A DNA stretch of 64,000 bases from Butyrivibrio hungatei (GTDB taxonomy: Bacteria; Bacillota; Clostridia; Lachnospirales; Lachnospiraceae): the NCBI RefSeq assembly GCF_900101605.1, contig NZ_FMUR01000007.1:124001-188000 (forward strand). The letters run 5' to 3'. Under the pieces are notes generated by a model. It saw only the letters and a program-made list of their open reading frames with translations. It was not told the DNA's origin and ran no database searches. The position numbers were made by a program, and so were the translations under genes. Below, in pieces: positions 8,511-17,055 of the stretch (position 1 is its first letter; the number at the start of each line of letters is the position of its first letter).

Positions 8511-9401
8511 ATGAAAAAAAGAACAATTAAAAATATTCTGTTATCGGGAGTGCTTGTAGGCGCAATGATGTTATCTGCAGTAGGATGCGGAAAGGCATCA
8601 CAGGGAGCTGATACTGAAGTAAAGGCAGCAGAAGATAATATAGAAGGCGAAGCACAGAGCGAAGGAAGCGGGCAGGTGCAGAAGATAGTTATAGGATCGG
8701 GAACCAATTACAATCCTTACTGCTATATAGATGAAAACGGAGATGCTGTTGGTTATGAGTATGACGTACTAAAGGAAATCGACGAGCTACTTCCTCAGTA
8801 TGAATTTGAGTATCAGTCAATGGCATTCGATCAGCTGGTTCTTTCACTTGAATCAGGAAAGATTGATCTTGCAGCACATCAGTATGAGTACACACCTGAG
8901 AGGGAAGAGAAATATCTTTTCTCAGGAGAGTCTTACACATCATATATCACTTACCTTGCAGTTCTTATAGATGATAACGCTAAAAGCCTTGAAGACCTTA
9001 CAGGTGAGAAGATCAGAACCGGTGGTTCAACAAGTGCCACAACTCAGATCCTTACAAAGTGGAACGAGGAGCATCCGGGGCAGGAAGTTGTTCTTGTAAC
9101 CTCAGAGGGTAGCTCAGATGAAGAAGCAGCTGCTGCACTTAAGTCAGGAGCAGCAAGAGCATCCGTACTTAAGAAGAGCGATGTTATCAAGATGAATACT
9201 AACTTCAGCGATGACGGAAAAGAATGGCTTAAGTCTGTAGGCGAACCCATCAACAATTCAAAGACTTATTATCTGTATCGCAAGGATGAGACAGAACTTA
9301 GAGATGCGGTAGACGGAGCTCTTAAGACACTTAAGGAAAACGGAAAGCTTTCTGAGCTTGCAATTAAGTGGGTTGGATACGACGTTACAGAAGAGGAATA
9401 A
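8511..9401 (+). CDS. Amino-acid (probably cystine) ABC transporter binding lipoprotein
   Basis: A 296-residue family-3 solute-binding protein with a lipoprotein signal ending in SAVGC and an acidic tether to about residue 60. The ligand-binding fold starts at KIVIGSGTNYNPYCYIDENG and includes the family segment GKIDLAAHQYEYTPEREEKY. The order of binding protein, two different permeases and an ATPase resembles the Bacillus TcyJKLMN cystine importer, and a LysR gene follows, as LysR-type YtlI controls that system. Cystine or another sulfur amino acid is therefore the best guess; a general polar amino acid cannot be excluded. The ribosome site AGAGGAG precedes the ATG. Confidence 0.85.
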   Translation: MKKRTIKNILLSGVLVGAMMLSAVGCGKASQGADTEVKAAEDNIEGEAQSEGSGQVQKIVIGSGTNYNPYCYIDENGDAVGYEYDVLKEIDELLPQYEFEYQSMAFDQLVLSLESGKIDLAAHQYEYTPEREEKYLFSGESYTSYITYLAVLIDDNAKSLEDLTGEKIRTGGSTSATTQILTKWNEEHPGQEVVLVTSEGSSDEEAAAALKSGAARASVLKKSDVIKMNTNFSDDGKEWLKSVGEPINNSKTYYLYRKDETELRDAVDGALKTLKENGKLSELAIKWVGYDVTEEE

Positions 9402-9407
9402 ATAGAT

Positions 9408-10118
9408 ATGGGAAATTATTTTAGTATTGAAAGATTTATACATGTCTTTCCTAAAGTGATTTCAAGTTTACCTGTTAATCTTCACATTGTTTTTTGGTCA
9501 ATGCTTCTTGGCACTTTACTGGCCGTATTTGTAGCAGTGCTTAGATTACATAGAGTACCTGTGGTAAGCGGTTTACTGGGATTGTATATATCCTTTATGA
9601 GGGGTACGCCGCTCCTGGTGCAGATGATGATCGCGTTTTACGGAATCCCAATAGTACTCGGCACAGTATTTTTAAATCTTTTCGGGATCAATCTAAACAG
9701 ACTTGAACCCGTGATATTTGTAGAAATAGCGATTATTCTGAATGAGGGGGCTTTCCTTGGAGAGATATTTAGAGGAGCCATAACATCTGTACCTGCGGTT
9801 CAGTCGGAAGCAGGATATTCTATAGGAATGACGGGGGCACAAACCTTTGTAAGGATTGTGCTCCCGCAAGCTTTTAAGGTGGCAATTCCGCATTATGGCG
9901 TTGACCTCATAGGAGTTTTTCAGAATACATCACTTGTATTTATGCTTGGAGTCGTAGATCTTTTGGGAAGAGCTAAGACAATTGGTGCGGCGTCCGGCCA
10001 CACTATTGAAGGGTATGTTGCGGCAGCACTTATATATATTGCGTTTAGCTTACTGTTAAAAGGAGCTTTTCTTCTAATAGAAAAGAAACTGAGCGGTGGA
10101 GAGGTTAAACTTGTTTAA
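9408..10118 (+). CDS. Amino-acid ABC transporter permease (TcyL-like)
   Basis: A 236-residue membrane permease of the His/Glu/Gln/Arg/opine family. It has about five membrane segments, the family motif SFMRGTPLLVQMMIAFYG near residue 64 and the coupling loop EAGYSIGMTGAQTFVRIVLP near residue 145. It starts 6 bases after the binding-protein stop. It probably forms a heterodimeric channel with the second permease at 10130, because both genes are present and differ in sequence. Confidence 0.87.
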   Translation: MGNYFSIERFIHVFPKVISSLPVNLHIVFWSMLLGTLLAVFVAVLRLHRVPVVSGLLGLYISFMRGTPLLVQMMIAFYGIPIVLGTVFLNLFGINLNRLEPVIFVEIAIILNEGAFLGEIFRGAITSVPAVQSEAGYSIGMTGAQTFVRIVLPQAFKVAIPHYGVDLIGVFQNTSLVFMLGVVDLLGRAKTIGAASGHTIEGYVAAALIYIAFSLLLKGAFLLIEKKLSGGEVKLV

Positions 10119-10129
10119 GGAGTTGGGAT

Positions 10130-10843
10130 ATGAGTTTTAGTGTATCAAGTTTTTGGGAGTCTCTTGTGTCAGCACTAGCCTATGCTCCGGTAACCATCAA
10201 ACTTACTGCAATCACCTTTGTTGTAAGTCTGGTTCTTGGAACAATCATAGCGACGATAAGGTATTACAAGGTACCTGTTCTTTCACAGATCTTTGCGGTG
10301 TTTGTGACTGTATATCTGGGACTACCCACTATGGTGGCAATTCTTTTGTATAACATCATATTTATGACATGCTATGCAGATGTGGCAAATGTACTTCACA
10401 TTACAGTGCCCATCAGCGAAGTTGATCCGATCATAATAGGTTATTTTGTACTTATCCTTGGGACAAGCTGTTCTGTAAGTGAGAGCGTAAGAGGTGCTTT
10501 CAGAGGAATAGACAAGGTGCAATTTGAAGCGGGCTACAGTATAGGTCTTGGCAAGTTCAAGACACTTACAAGAGTTATCTATCCTCAAATGGTGCCAATA
10601 TTACTTCCGGGTTTACAGAATTCTCTGATAGGACTATTGAAGGCATCCAATCTTGTGAGCGCTATCTCAGTCATTGAGATCATGACAGGAGCTCTTTTGC
10701 CAAGCCTTTTGTATTACAGTTATCTTGAAGGATATGTGGCAGCAGCGCTTGTATACTGGCTTATAGGAATCGGTATAGAGGTGATAGGATACCTGGCTGA
10801 GAAAAACAGCGGAAAATATTTAAAGCAAGTGGCGACAGGCTGA
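10130..10843 (+). CDS. Amino-acid ABC transporter permease (TcyM-like)
   Basis: A 237-residue second permease of the same family. The pore-region motif is degenerate (VTVYLGLPTMVAILLYNI instead of the usual RGTP), while the coupling loop EAGYSIGLGKFKTLTRVIYP is intact. Such an unequal pair fits a heterodimeric importer of the TcyLM type. GGAGTTGGG lies just upstream of the ATG. The 68-base gap to the ATPase is the longest in this operon and contains a perfect dyad. Confidence 0.87.
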   Translation: MSFSVSSFWESLVSALAYAPVTIKLTAITFVVSLVLGTIIATIRYYKVPVLSQIFAVFVTVYLGLPTMVAILLYNIIFMTCYADVANVLHITVPISEVDPIIIGYFVLILGTSCSVSESVRGAFRGIDKVQFEAGYSIGLGKFKTLTRVIYPQMVPILLPGLQNSLIGLLKASNLVSAISVIEIMTGALLPSLLYYSYLEGYVAAALVYWLIGIGIEVIGYLAEKNSGKYLKQVATG

Positions 10844-10872
10844 AAGCATAGGAAATATGAGCATATTAATGC

Positions 10873-10889
10873 ACACAATGACATTGTGT
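10873..10889. repeat. Perfect 17-bp dyad between permease and ATPase genes
   Basis: ACACAATG, a central A, and CATTGTGT form an exact palindrome. It may be a small RNA hairpin affecting translation or stability of the ATPase segment, or a protein site. There is no T run, so it is not a terminator. Confidence 0.5.
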
Positions 10890-10911
10890 TTGGAACAGAG
10901 GAGGTGCGGCG

Positions 10912-11664
10912 ATGATAGAACTTACAGGTGTAAAAAAATCCTTTGGGAAACAGGAAGTTCTTAAGGATGTTTCGATAAAAGTAGATGACGGAGAAGTGGT
11001 AGTAATACTGGGGCCAAGCGGCTCCGGAAAGACTACGCTTCTTCGGAGTATAAATTTTCTTGAGAAGGCCGACAGCGGAACCATGAAGTTTTCCGATAAG
11101 ATCATAAATTTTAAGAACCCCAAGAAAAAAGATATTCTGTACATGAGAAGACATACAGGCTTTGTGTTCCAGAACTACGGACTGTTTGCTCACAAGACTG
11201 TTCTTCAGAATGTAATGGAAGGACTTGTTCAGGTTCAGAAAAAGAGTAAGCACGAAGCGCAGCAGATTGCAGAGGAAGTCCTTCAAAATGTTGGGATGCT
11301 TGAAAAGAAAGATTCTTATCCATCACAGCTATCCGGCGGACAGCAGCAGAGAGTAGGAATAGCAAGGGCTGTGGCTCTAAAGCCTGAAGTGATCCTTTTT
11401 GATGAGCCCACATCTGCCCTTGATCCCGAACTTGTGGGTGAGACTCTTGAAGTTATCAAGAAAGTGGCAAAGACGGGAATAACCATGATCGTTGTGACAC
11501 ACGAGATGTCTTTTGCAGAGGATGTCGCAGACAGAGTTATATTTATGGACGGCGGAGTCGTGGTTGAAGAAGGAAAGCCCGGAGAAATTTTTTATAGGCC
11601 GAAAGAAGAGCGTACAAGGCAGTTTTTATCAAGAATCATTCCTCAGGATGAGTATGTGATTTGA
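10912..11664 (+). CDS. Amino-acid ABC transporter ATP-binding protein (TcyN-like)
   Basis: A 250-residue ABC ATPase of the polar amino-acid class. Walker A is GPSGSGKTT (about residue 34), the Q-loop is [12 protein letters not shown], the signature is LSGGQQQR, Walker B is [14 protein letters not shown] and the switch region is VVTHEMSFA. All are intact. GAGGAGG precedes the ATG. It energises the two permeases encoded upstream. The stop codon overlaps the -35 region of the probable LysR promoter. Confidence 0.9.
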   Translation: MIELTGVKKSFGKQEVLKDVSIKVDDGEVVVILGPSGSGKTTLLRSINFLEKADSGTMKFSDKIINFKNPKKKDILYMRRHTGFVFQNYGLFAHKTVLQNVMEGLVQVQKKSKHEAQQIAEEVLQNVGMLEKKDSYPSQLSGGQQQRVGIARAVALKPEVILFDEPTSALDPELVGETLEVIKKVAKTGITMIVVTHEMSFAEDVADRVIFMDGGVVVEEGKPGEIFYRPKEERTRQFLSRIIPQDEYVI

Positions 11665-11688
11665 GTAAATGCAAAAATATGTTATTAT
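11661..11688 (+). promoter_or_regulatory. Candidate promoter of the LysR gene
   Basis: TTGAGT (11661-11666), a 16-base spacer and TATTAT (11683-11688). The -35 element overlaps the stop of the ATPase gene. It would allow the regulator to be expressed separately from the transporter. Confidence 0.4.
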
Positions 11689-11718
11689 GTATAAAAATTC
11701 ATTTTGGAGATTATGCAT

Positions 11719-12615
11719 ATGACTATTTTGCAGCTTAAATATGTAATTGCGATTGATGAGGAGTGCTCAATGAGAAAGGCGGCTGACAGACTTTATGTTT
11801 CACAGCCGGGACTTTCAAGTGCGGTAAGAGACCTTGAGAATGAACTTGGAATCCAGATTTTTCAGAGAGTTCATAACGGCGTCGTGACAACTGTTGCAGG
11901 CGGCGCGTTTATTGCTTATGCAAGAAGCGCGGTTGAGCAGTTTGAGAAAATTGAAGACAAGTACATAAATGCCAAAGTCGATAAGCCTACATTCTCAGTT
12001 TCCATGCAGCATTACACTGTTGCTGTAAATGCGTTTATTGATACAGTAAAAGAATACGATCTTGAGGAGTATCAGTTCTCTGTAAGAGAAACTCAGACAA
12101 GTGAAGTCATAGACGATCTTAAGAGTCTTAGAAGTGAAGTCGGAGTTATTGCGCTCAGCGAATTTAACAGAAACATGTTCAAAAAGATTTTTGCGGATGC
12201 ATCTCTTGAATTTCATGAACTCTTTACAAGAGAGACTTACGTATATCTCAGAAAAGATCATCCTCTTGCAGACAGAGATGAGATTTCACTCGAAGATCTG
12301 CAGGATTATCCGTGCATGGTATTCGATCAGGGCGACAACACATCCTTCTATTACAGAGAGGAAGCGCTTGCAACCTATGATTATAAGAAAGTGATAAGCA
12401 CCAATGAAAGAGCTACATCCGTAGAACTTATGCTTGGCCTTAACGGTTATGCGGTAGGTGCAGCCATGCTTGGTGAAAGTCTTAATACTTCCGAGATTCA
12501 TCACATAAAACTCAAGGAAGAAGAGACATTAACGCTTGGCTATATCATTCGAAAGGGCAGTGACCTCAGCGATATGGCTCAGACCTTTATTGAGAAACTA
12601 AAACAATATAATTAA
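11719..12615 (+). CDS. LysR-family transcriptional regulator
   Basis: A 298-residue LysR-type regulator. The winged-helix DNA-binding domain covers residues 1-60 (MTILQLKYVIAIDEECSMRK, then the recognition helix around YVSQPGLSSAVRDLE). A periplasmic-binding-like effector domain fills the rest. The ATG at 11719 is chosen because GGAG lies 9 bases upstream; the upstream TTG at 11704 and ATG at 11713 lack proper spacing. Its place directly after a cystine-type transporter suggests that it controls that operon in response to sulfur amino-acid status, as YtlI/CysL-type regulators do. The target is inferred. Confidence 0.85.
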   Translation: MTILQLKYVIAIDEECSMRKAADRLYVSQPGLSSAVRDLENELGIQIFQRVHNGVVTTVAGGAFIAYARSAVEQFEKIEDKYINAKVDKPTFSVSMQHYTVAVNAFIDTVKEYDLEEYQFSVRETQTSEVIDDLKSLRSEVGVIALSEFNRNMFKKIFADASLEFHELFTRETYVYLRKDHPLADRDEISLEDLQDYPCMVFDQGDNTSFYYREEALATYDYKKVISTNERATSVELMLGLNGYAVGAAMLGESLNTSEIHHIKLKEEETLTLGYIIRKGSDLSDMAQTFIEKLKQYN

Positions 12616-12640
12616 CAAAAACAATATAACTATAACGGCA

Positions 12641-12690
12641 ATCGGGGAGGATGTAGATAAGACAATTATCTACATCTTCCCCGATTTTTT
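12641..12690 (+). terminator. Strong terminator after the LysR gene
   Basis: A 20-position stem (12641-12660 with 12666-12685, one G-T pair), a 5-base loop and six T residues. It closes the amino-acid transporter and LysR unit. Confidence 0.9.
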
Positions 12691-12699
12691 AATTTCCTA

Positions 12700-12721
12700 A
12701 AATATTCACATATGAATATTT
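12700..12721. promoter_or_regulatory. Dyad upstream of the MFS gene (possible operator)
   Basis: AATATTCA, four bases (CATA) and TGAATATT form an inverted repeat that extends by one more A-T pair on each side. It lies about 105 bases before the MFS start and just after the LysR terminator. The size and AT-rich arms suit a dimeric repressor or activator, possibly the Rgg-type protein encoded at 14062-14931. Confidence 0.4.
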
Positions 12722-12825
12722 GAAGAAAACAATTTTTGCGGTGCTACACTATATTCAGTTTTAAAGGAAAAAGGGCACAAGCTCAGCCGCTTGCGGTAAA
12801 TATATAGTGGGGTAAAGGCGAGAAG

Positions 12826-14067
12826 ATGATTGAATTTATAAGGAATAATAAGCTTTTTTCAAAGTTGGCCGGAATTAATCTTGTATCAAAAGTAGGAGAC
12901 AGATTATTTTATACGGCTATGCTTACGATAGCAACTTCATTGCCAAGCGGTGGCATAGCGGTTATGATCGTGTCTGCTTCAGAGACACTTCCGATTTTGC
13001 TCAGTTTATTTCTTGGAGTTGTTGCCGATAAGCAAAAGAATAAAGTGAGATTATTGGTTTTTTGTTCTTATTTCAGAATGGCTATGTATATTGGGATTGG
13101 ATTGATTTTCAGGAATTCGCCGACATTGATCTTGGTATTATTTGCAGCCGGATTGAATTTTTTGTCCGATATAAGTGGGAATTATGCTTCGGCACTATTT
13201 TCGCCATTTACAAAAATCTTAGTACAAGCAAAAGATATGGAACAGGCACAAGGAATTGTGAGCTTGGGAACGCAACTGGTAAGTGTGCTGGCAACATTTA
13301 TAGGTGCATCATTATTGGCATATTTCAGAGAAAGTTCTTTGGCATTTATAAATGCAGCTGTTTTTATGTTGGTTGCAATTATGTATTTGGGAGTCGGTCC
13401 GTCTTTAAAAGGACATGAAGAGAAGATAAAAACGCTTGAGAATGGAAATATGTTCTCGGCAGTTAAGGATAATATAAGATCGTTTTGCTCTGATAATGTT
13501 TTATTGGGGAACCTGATCCAATTGGCAATGTTAAATGGATTTTTTGGAGGCTTGACACCTGTTTTTGCGCTATTTATAAACACAAACAATGAGATGATGA
13601 GTTTGAGTAATCCGGTAAAGATATCTTTGTTATCCGGGATAATTACTGTATTTATGATATTTGGAAATGCTATGACGACCAAATTTTTTAAAAGACATTC
13701 AATTTTCAATATCAATATTTTGTCAGATGTGATGATATTATTTGTCGGTGTTGGTTTTGTGATCGATAGCATATGGATAATCATGATAGCCAATAGCTGT
13801 ATTGCATTTTTGCTGGGTATTGTGGCACCGCGCTTTTCTGCGGAAGTGGTAAATCGCTATCCGGTAGAAAGAATTGGCGGGATCATTACATGTATTAATG
13901 CATTGCTTGTTATAGCACCGCCTGTTACGAGTCTGTTGTTTCCTATGTTGGCGACTTTTAATATAAATTATGCCTATTGGGGCATTATTATTTACTCGAT
14001 AATTTTACTTGTCATATGTTTAGCGTTGGCAAAAAAGAATTGCAAGAAGATTAGTTGTTATTTATGA
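12826..14067 (+). CDS. Major facilitator superfamily exporter (drug-efflux-like)
   Basis: A 413-residue integral membrane protein with about 12 membrane segments, related to MFS efflux pumps of the macrolide-exporter type. The cytoplasmic loop LGVVADKQKNKVR near residue 65 corresponds to the MFS signature between segments 2 and 3. The gene is more AT-rich than its neighbours, with frequent TTT, ATA and TTG codons, which hints at horizontal transfer. It is convergent with, and overlaps by 6 bases, an Rgg-type regulator gene. Export of a toxic compound or of a peptide signal are both possible; substrate unknown. Confidence 0.8.
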   Translation: MIEFIRNNKLFSKLAGINLVSKVGDRLFYTAMLTIATSLPSGGIAVMIVSASETLPILLSLFLGVVADKQKNKVRLLVFCSYFRMAMYIGIGLIFRNSPTLILVLFAAGLNFLSDISGNYASALFSPFTKILVQAKDMEQAQGIVSLGTQLVSVLATFIGASLLAYFRESSLAFINAAVFMLVAIMYLGVGPSLKGHEEKIKTLENGNMFSAVKDNIRSFCSDNVLLGNLIQLAMLNGFFGGLTPVFALFINTNNEMMSLSNPVKISLLSGIITVFMIFGNAMTTKFFKRHSIFNINILSDVMILFVGVGFVIDSIWIIMIANSCIAFLLGIVAPRFSAEVVNRYPVERIGGIITCINALLVIAPPVTSLLFPMLATFNINYAYWGIIIYSIILLVICLALAKKNCKKISCYL

Positions 14068-14931
14068 GATACTTATGAAAGCATCTAAGTTTTCCTGAAG
14101 AAATGCAGCAACTTCGTCATGCCCGGTTGCTTTTATAAGAGAAATGTATTCTTCCAGATTCTTAGTATCAGTTACTCTTTTTTCTTGATAATCAAGAACT
14201 TTCTGCAAAAAGATAAGTATTGTCTTTGCAAACATATCTTGGTAAGTGAGGATTTTATCCAAATGTTTCATAAAGTAATCTGCGTAATATCCTTGTTTTT
14301 TGTATAACAAAGTTATGATGATGTTCAGAAGGACTAACTGGGTATGAAATTTATTATTGGGAATTGATAGATACAATGAAGCGCGCTCAATAAATGCTTT
14401 TCCCAGGAAAATAAGGTCGCTTTCGGATAATATGTGTAGCGTGTTGCCGAAAATATACAACTCGTATTCTGTCCAGTTTTCAATGCTATATAGGTATTTG
14501 GTCAGCAGTTCAATGTCTTCTTTGCATATTGTATTTGTTGAATCCAGGTCATAGACAGCACATTTTATAACCAATCTGTTGAGCTGATTATAAATATCAT
14601 AGGCTTCAGAGCTTTTATCATAATTTTTTAGAAGCTTATTTAACCCATCAATATCTTTGGCTGAATGAAGATCGGAGATTTCTTTTGAATGGCGAAAAAA
14701 AGGGCTGTTCTCATATTGGTTGTATGCATGTTCAAATTCCGAAAAACTCATATGAATTGAAGAAATTGCGACAAGCAATTTGTCGGCTGAAAGCATTGTT
14801 TGGCCGGTCTCAAATTTTGACAGTTGAGATTGTGAAATATTTTTGCCGGCAATATCCTTCATCTTCAGTCCGCGAGCAGTTCTAAGCTCTCTATACAGTT
14901 CTCCGAGATTCATCAAATCAAGCTTACTCAT
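14062..14931 (-). CDS. Rgg/GadR/MutR-type transcriptional regulator
   Basis: A 289-residue regulator with an N-terminal XRE-type helix-turn-helix (residues about 6-60, with KDIAGKNISQSQLSKFETG) and a long all-helical C-terminal domain typical of Rgg proteins. Rgg members often sense small secreted peptides and control a neighbouring exporter. The ATG at 14931 has AAAGGA 7 bases upstream; the longer form from 14970 lacks a ribosome site. It is convergent with the MFS exporter, and both genes are AT-rich, so they probably arrived together. No short peptide-pheromone gene is evident next to it. Confidence 0.78.
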   Translation of the reverse strand: MSKLDLMNLGELYRELRTARGLKMKDIAGKNISQSQLSKFETGQTMLSADKLLVAISSIHMSFSEFEHAYNQYENSPFFRHSKEISDLHSAKDIDGLNKLLKNYDKSSEAYDIYNQLNRLVIKCAVYDLDSTNTICKEDIELLTKYLYSIENWTEYELYIFGNTLHILSESDLIFLGKAFIERASLYLSIPNNKFHTQLVLLNIIITLLYKKQGYYADYFMKHLDKILTYQDMFAKTILIFLQKVLDYQEKRVTDTKNLEEYISLIKATGHDEVAAFLQENLDAFISIS

Positions 14932-14959
14932 GAGTCGGTCCTTTAATGGTAGAAACTTT

Positions 14960-14989
14960 TTTCGCAACAACGCTCGCGCGCTGGCGAAA
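14960..14989. promoter_or_regulatory. Inverted repeat upstream of the Rgg-type gene
   Basis: TTTCGC (14960-14965) and GCGAAA (14984-14989) flank a GC-rich centre containing CGCTCGCGCG. It lies about 30 bases before the regulator start on the minus strand and stands out in an AT-rich gene pair. It could be an autoregulatory site or a leader hairpin. Confidence 0.35.
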
Positions 14990-15015
14990 TGTTTTTATGT
15001 AAGTCTATATTTGAT

Positions 15016-15050
15016 GGGACAGTGATGGTGGAAAAAACCTTCACTGTCCC
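15016..15050 (-). terminator. Hairpin after metI
   Basis: GGGACAGTGA (15016-15025) pairs perfectly with TCACTGTCCC (15041-15050). It lies 16 bases past the metI stop on the minus strand. The T run is in the loop rather than after the stem, so termination may be incomplete and some readthrough into the Rgg-type gene is possible. Confidence 0.55.
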
Positions 15051-15065
15051 AATTTAATCCGTGAT

Positions 15066-15728
15066 TTAGCTCATTTTTTTGTACATGTAATTACCAAGCA
15101 TCTGAATGAACTGAACAAATGCTATAAGTACAACTGAACAAACGACAAGATATTCAGTCTTGTATTGCTGGTAGCCGTAGCGGATCGCTATATCACCGAT
15201 ACCGCCGCCTCCGACAGTTCCTGCCATTGCGGAGTAGCCGATAAGTGAGATGATAAGAAGTATCACACCGTTTAGCATTCTCGGAATAGATTCTTTTACA
15301 TAAACGCGCATAAGGATCTGGAAGTTTGAAGCGCCAAAAGATCTTGCGGCTTCGATAACTCCGGGATTGGTCTCGCGAAGGCTTGTCTCAAACACTCTTG
15401 CGATATAGGGAATTGCCGATACCGTAAGAGGAACGATCGATGCCGTTGTTCCGATTGATTTTCCGACAACCGCTCTTGTAAACGGAATAAGTATTACAAG
15501 AAGGATGATAAAGGGGAAGCTTCTGAATACGTTTACCAAAAAGCTTAAGATCTCATATACGATCTTGTTTGGCTTAAGTCCGTCAGGAGCTGTAAGTGTC
15601 AGTATTATGGCGGGGATAAATCCTATTATCACCGAAAAAAGTGTTGACCAGAATACCATGTATAAAGTTTGTTTAAAGGCAGTCATTATAACAGAGCTCA
15701 TGCCTGCATCAGATAAAATTCCCGACAT
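15066..15728 (-). CDS. metI: Methionine ABC transporter permease MetI
   Basis: A 220-residue permease with about five membrane segments. The coupling loop EAARSFGASNFQILMRVYVK is the MetI type, and FRSFPFIILLVILIPFTR and AMAGTVGGGGIGDIAIRYGY are highly typical of the family. It starts one base inside the metN stop (TAATG), so translation is coupled. Together with MetN and MetQ it forms the methionine (L, and often D) importer. Confidence 0.93.
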   Translation of the reverse strand: MSGILSDAGMSSVIMTAFKQTLYMVFWSTLFSVIIGFIPAIILTLTAPDGLKPNKIVYEILSFLVNVFRSFPFIILLVILIPFTRAVVGKSIGTTASIVPLTVSAIPYIARVFETSLRETNPGVIEAARSFGASNFQILMRVYVKESIPRMLNGVILLIISLIGYSAMAGTVGGGGIGDIAIRYGYQQYKTEYLVVCSVVLIAFVQFIQMLGNYMYKKMS

Positions 15729-16699
15729 TATTTGATTACCTCCCAGGTTACGTTTTTGCTGTCAAGAAAAGCACATGCTTTTTCGAGATCTTTTTCATCC
15801 ATATTAAGGACGAGGCTTCCGTAGACGTCCTCCCTGAAGTCTTCAAGCTTGGCCCAGCAAATGTTGAAGTTTGTCTGAAGCTCCCTTGCCATCTCGGTTA
15901 CGATAGGGCGCTGATTGCCTTCTCCGAAGAAAAAGAGCTTTAAATTGACTCCCGTTGAGGGAAGCTTGTCACTTTCTTCGCGGAGGAACTCACGCATTTC
16001 CTGTTCCTTGGGCCATACAAAGAGCTGTTCAGGTTTGCCTATTGCAAGCACTTTGCCGCCGCTAAGAAATGCAACCTTCTGGCAGATCTGCTTAACGACT
16101 TCCATCTGATGAGTGACGATTATGATCGTGATGCCCATTTCTTTATTTATCTTTTGTAAAAGAGCTAAGATGCCCTTTGTAATCTCCGGATCGAGTGCGC
16201 TTGTTGCTTCGTCGCACAAAAGAAAATCGGGATCGAGCGCAAGTGCCCTTGCTATTGCGACACGCTGCTTCTGACCGCCTGAGAGTTCCTTTGGCTTTGA
16301 ATGTACTTTTTCTTCAAGGCCGACGAGTTTTATAAGATTAAGGATTTTTTCTTTTGCTTCCGGAGTGTTTGTGGGAATTCCCCAGAATTTCATGGGAAGA
16401 GCAACGTTGTGATATACGTCGAGTCTTTCAAGGAGGTTAAAACCCTGAAATATCATGCCCATTCTCTTTTGAAGATTTCGAAGAACTTTTTTGTTCTTGA
16501 TGTCGACGGTTACATCGTCAACAACGATCGCGCCTTCATCATAAGATTCAAGGCCGTTTATGCAACGAAGAAGAGTGGATTTACCGGCACCACTCTGACC
16601 GATGATTCCGAATATCTCACCTTTTTCGATGTCGATATTTACACCTTTAAGTACCTCGGTTTTGTTGAAAGTTTTTTTGACATTCTTAATTTGTATCAT
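15728..16699 (-). CDS. metN: Methionine ABC transporter ATP-binding protein MetN
   Basis: A 323-residue ABC ATPase. Walker A is GQSGAGKST, the signature LSGGQKQR, Walker B FLLCDEATSALDPE and the switch region VTHQMEVV. The C-terminal 75 residues form the NIL regulatory domain, where methionine binds and inhibits transport in known MetN proteins. The ATG at 16699 (MIQIKNVKKTF) is chosen over a GTG at 16714 because that GTG lies inside the AGGTGG ribosome-site-like sequence. It is separated from metQ by an unusual 356-base spacer full of hairpins. Confidence 0.92.
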   Translation of the reverse strand: MIQIKNVKKTFNKTEVLKGVNIDIEKGEIFGIIGQSGAGKSTLLRCINGLESYDEGAIVVDDVTVDIKNKKVLRNLQKRMGMIFQGFNLLERLDVYHNVALPMKFWGIPTNTPEAKEKILNLIKLVGLEEKVHSKPKELSGGQKQRVAIARALALDPDFLLCDEATSALDPEITKGILALLQKINKEMGITIIIVTHQMEVVKQICQKVAFLSGGKVLAIGKPEQLFVWPKEQEMREFLREESDKLPSTGVNLKLFFFGEGNQRPIVTEMARELQTNFNICWAKLEDFREDVYGSLVLNMDEKDLEKACAFLDSKNVTWEVIK

Positions 16700-16792
16700 A
16701 GATAGTAAGACCACCTGTCTTATTATATTAGGAAAATTCTATAAGCGTTCCCGGCGCTAATCTATTATTACATTACTGCCTCTAAATATCAA

Positions 16793-17035
16793 ATATGACA
16801 CGTCACTGGCAAGGAGACGTGTCATATCTAAAAGGTTTGATATATGAAAGGTAGGATTTGTATGATATGGGGGCGGAAAGTCAAAAAGCGTACATGCTTG
16901 CATGTTAAGCTTTTTGACCTAACGGCCCTAACAAACATGAGGAATTAGCAATTTACGTAGTAAATTAGCGTTTTCCGAATGTTTGTAGAAGTGCGAGAGT
17001 TTCGAAGAAACGGAGCACTTCGTATATCATATACG
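16793..17035 (-). other. Hairpin-packed spacer between metQ and metN
   Basis: The 341-base gap holds no gene but at least five inverted repeats in a row: 16793-16827 (12-bp perfect stem, ATATGACACGTC), 16880-16918 (GTCAAAAAGC arms with ACATGC/GCATGT inside), 16931-16986 (ACAAACAT arms enclosing AATTTAC/GTAAATT), 16988-17021 (GAAGTGC arms) and 17021-17035 (CGTATAT, C, ATATACG). Transcribed as part of the minus-strand met operon, it would be almost fully structured. It could trim or stabilise the metQ message so that the binding protein is made in excess, or be a repeat-element cluster. It matches no RNA family that I can name. Confidence 0.6.
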
Positions 17036-17055
17036 TTATTGGCTTTTAAAATGGT

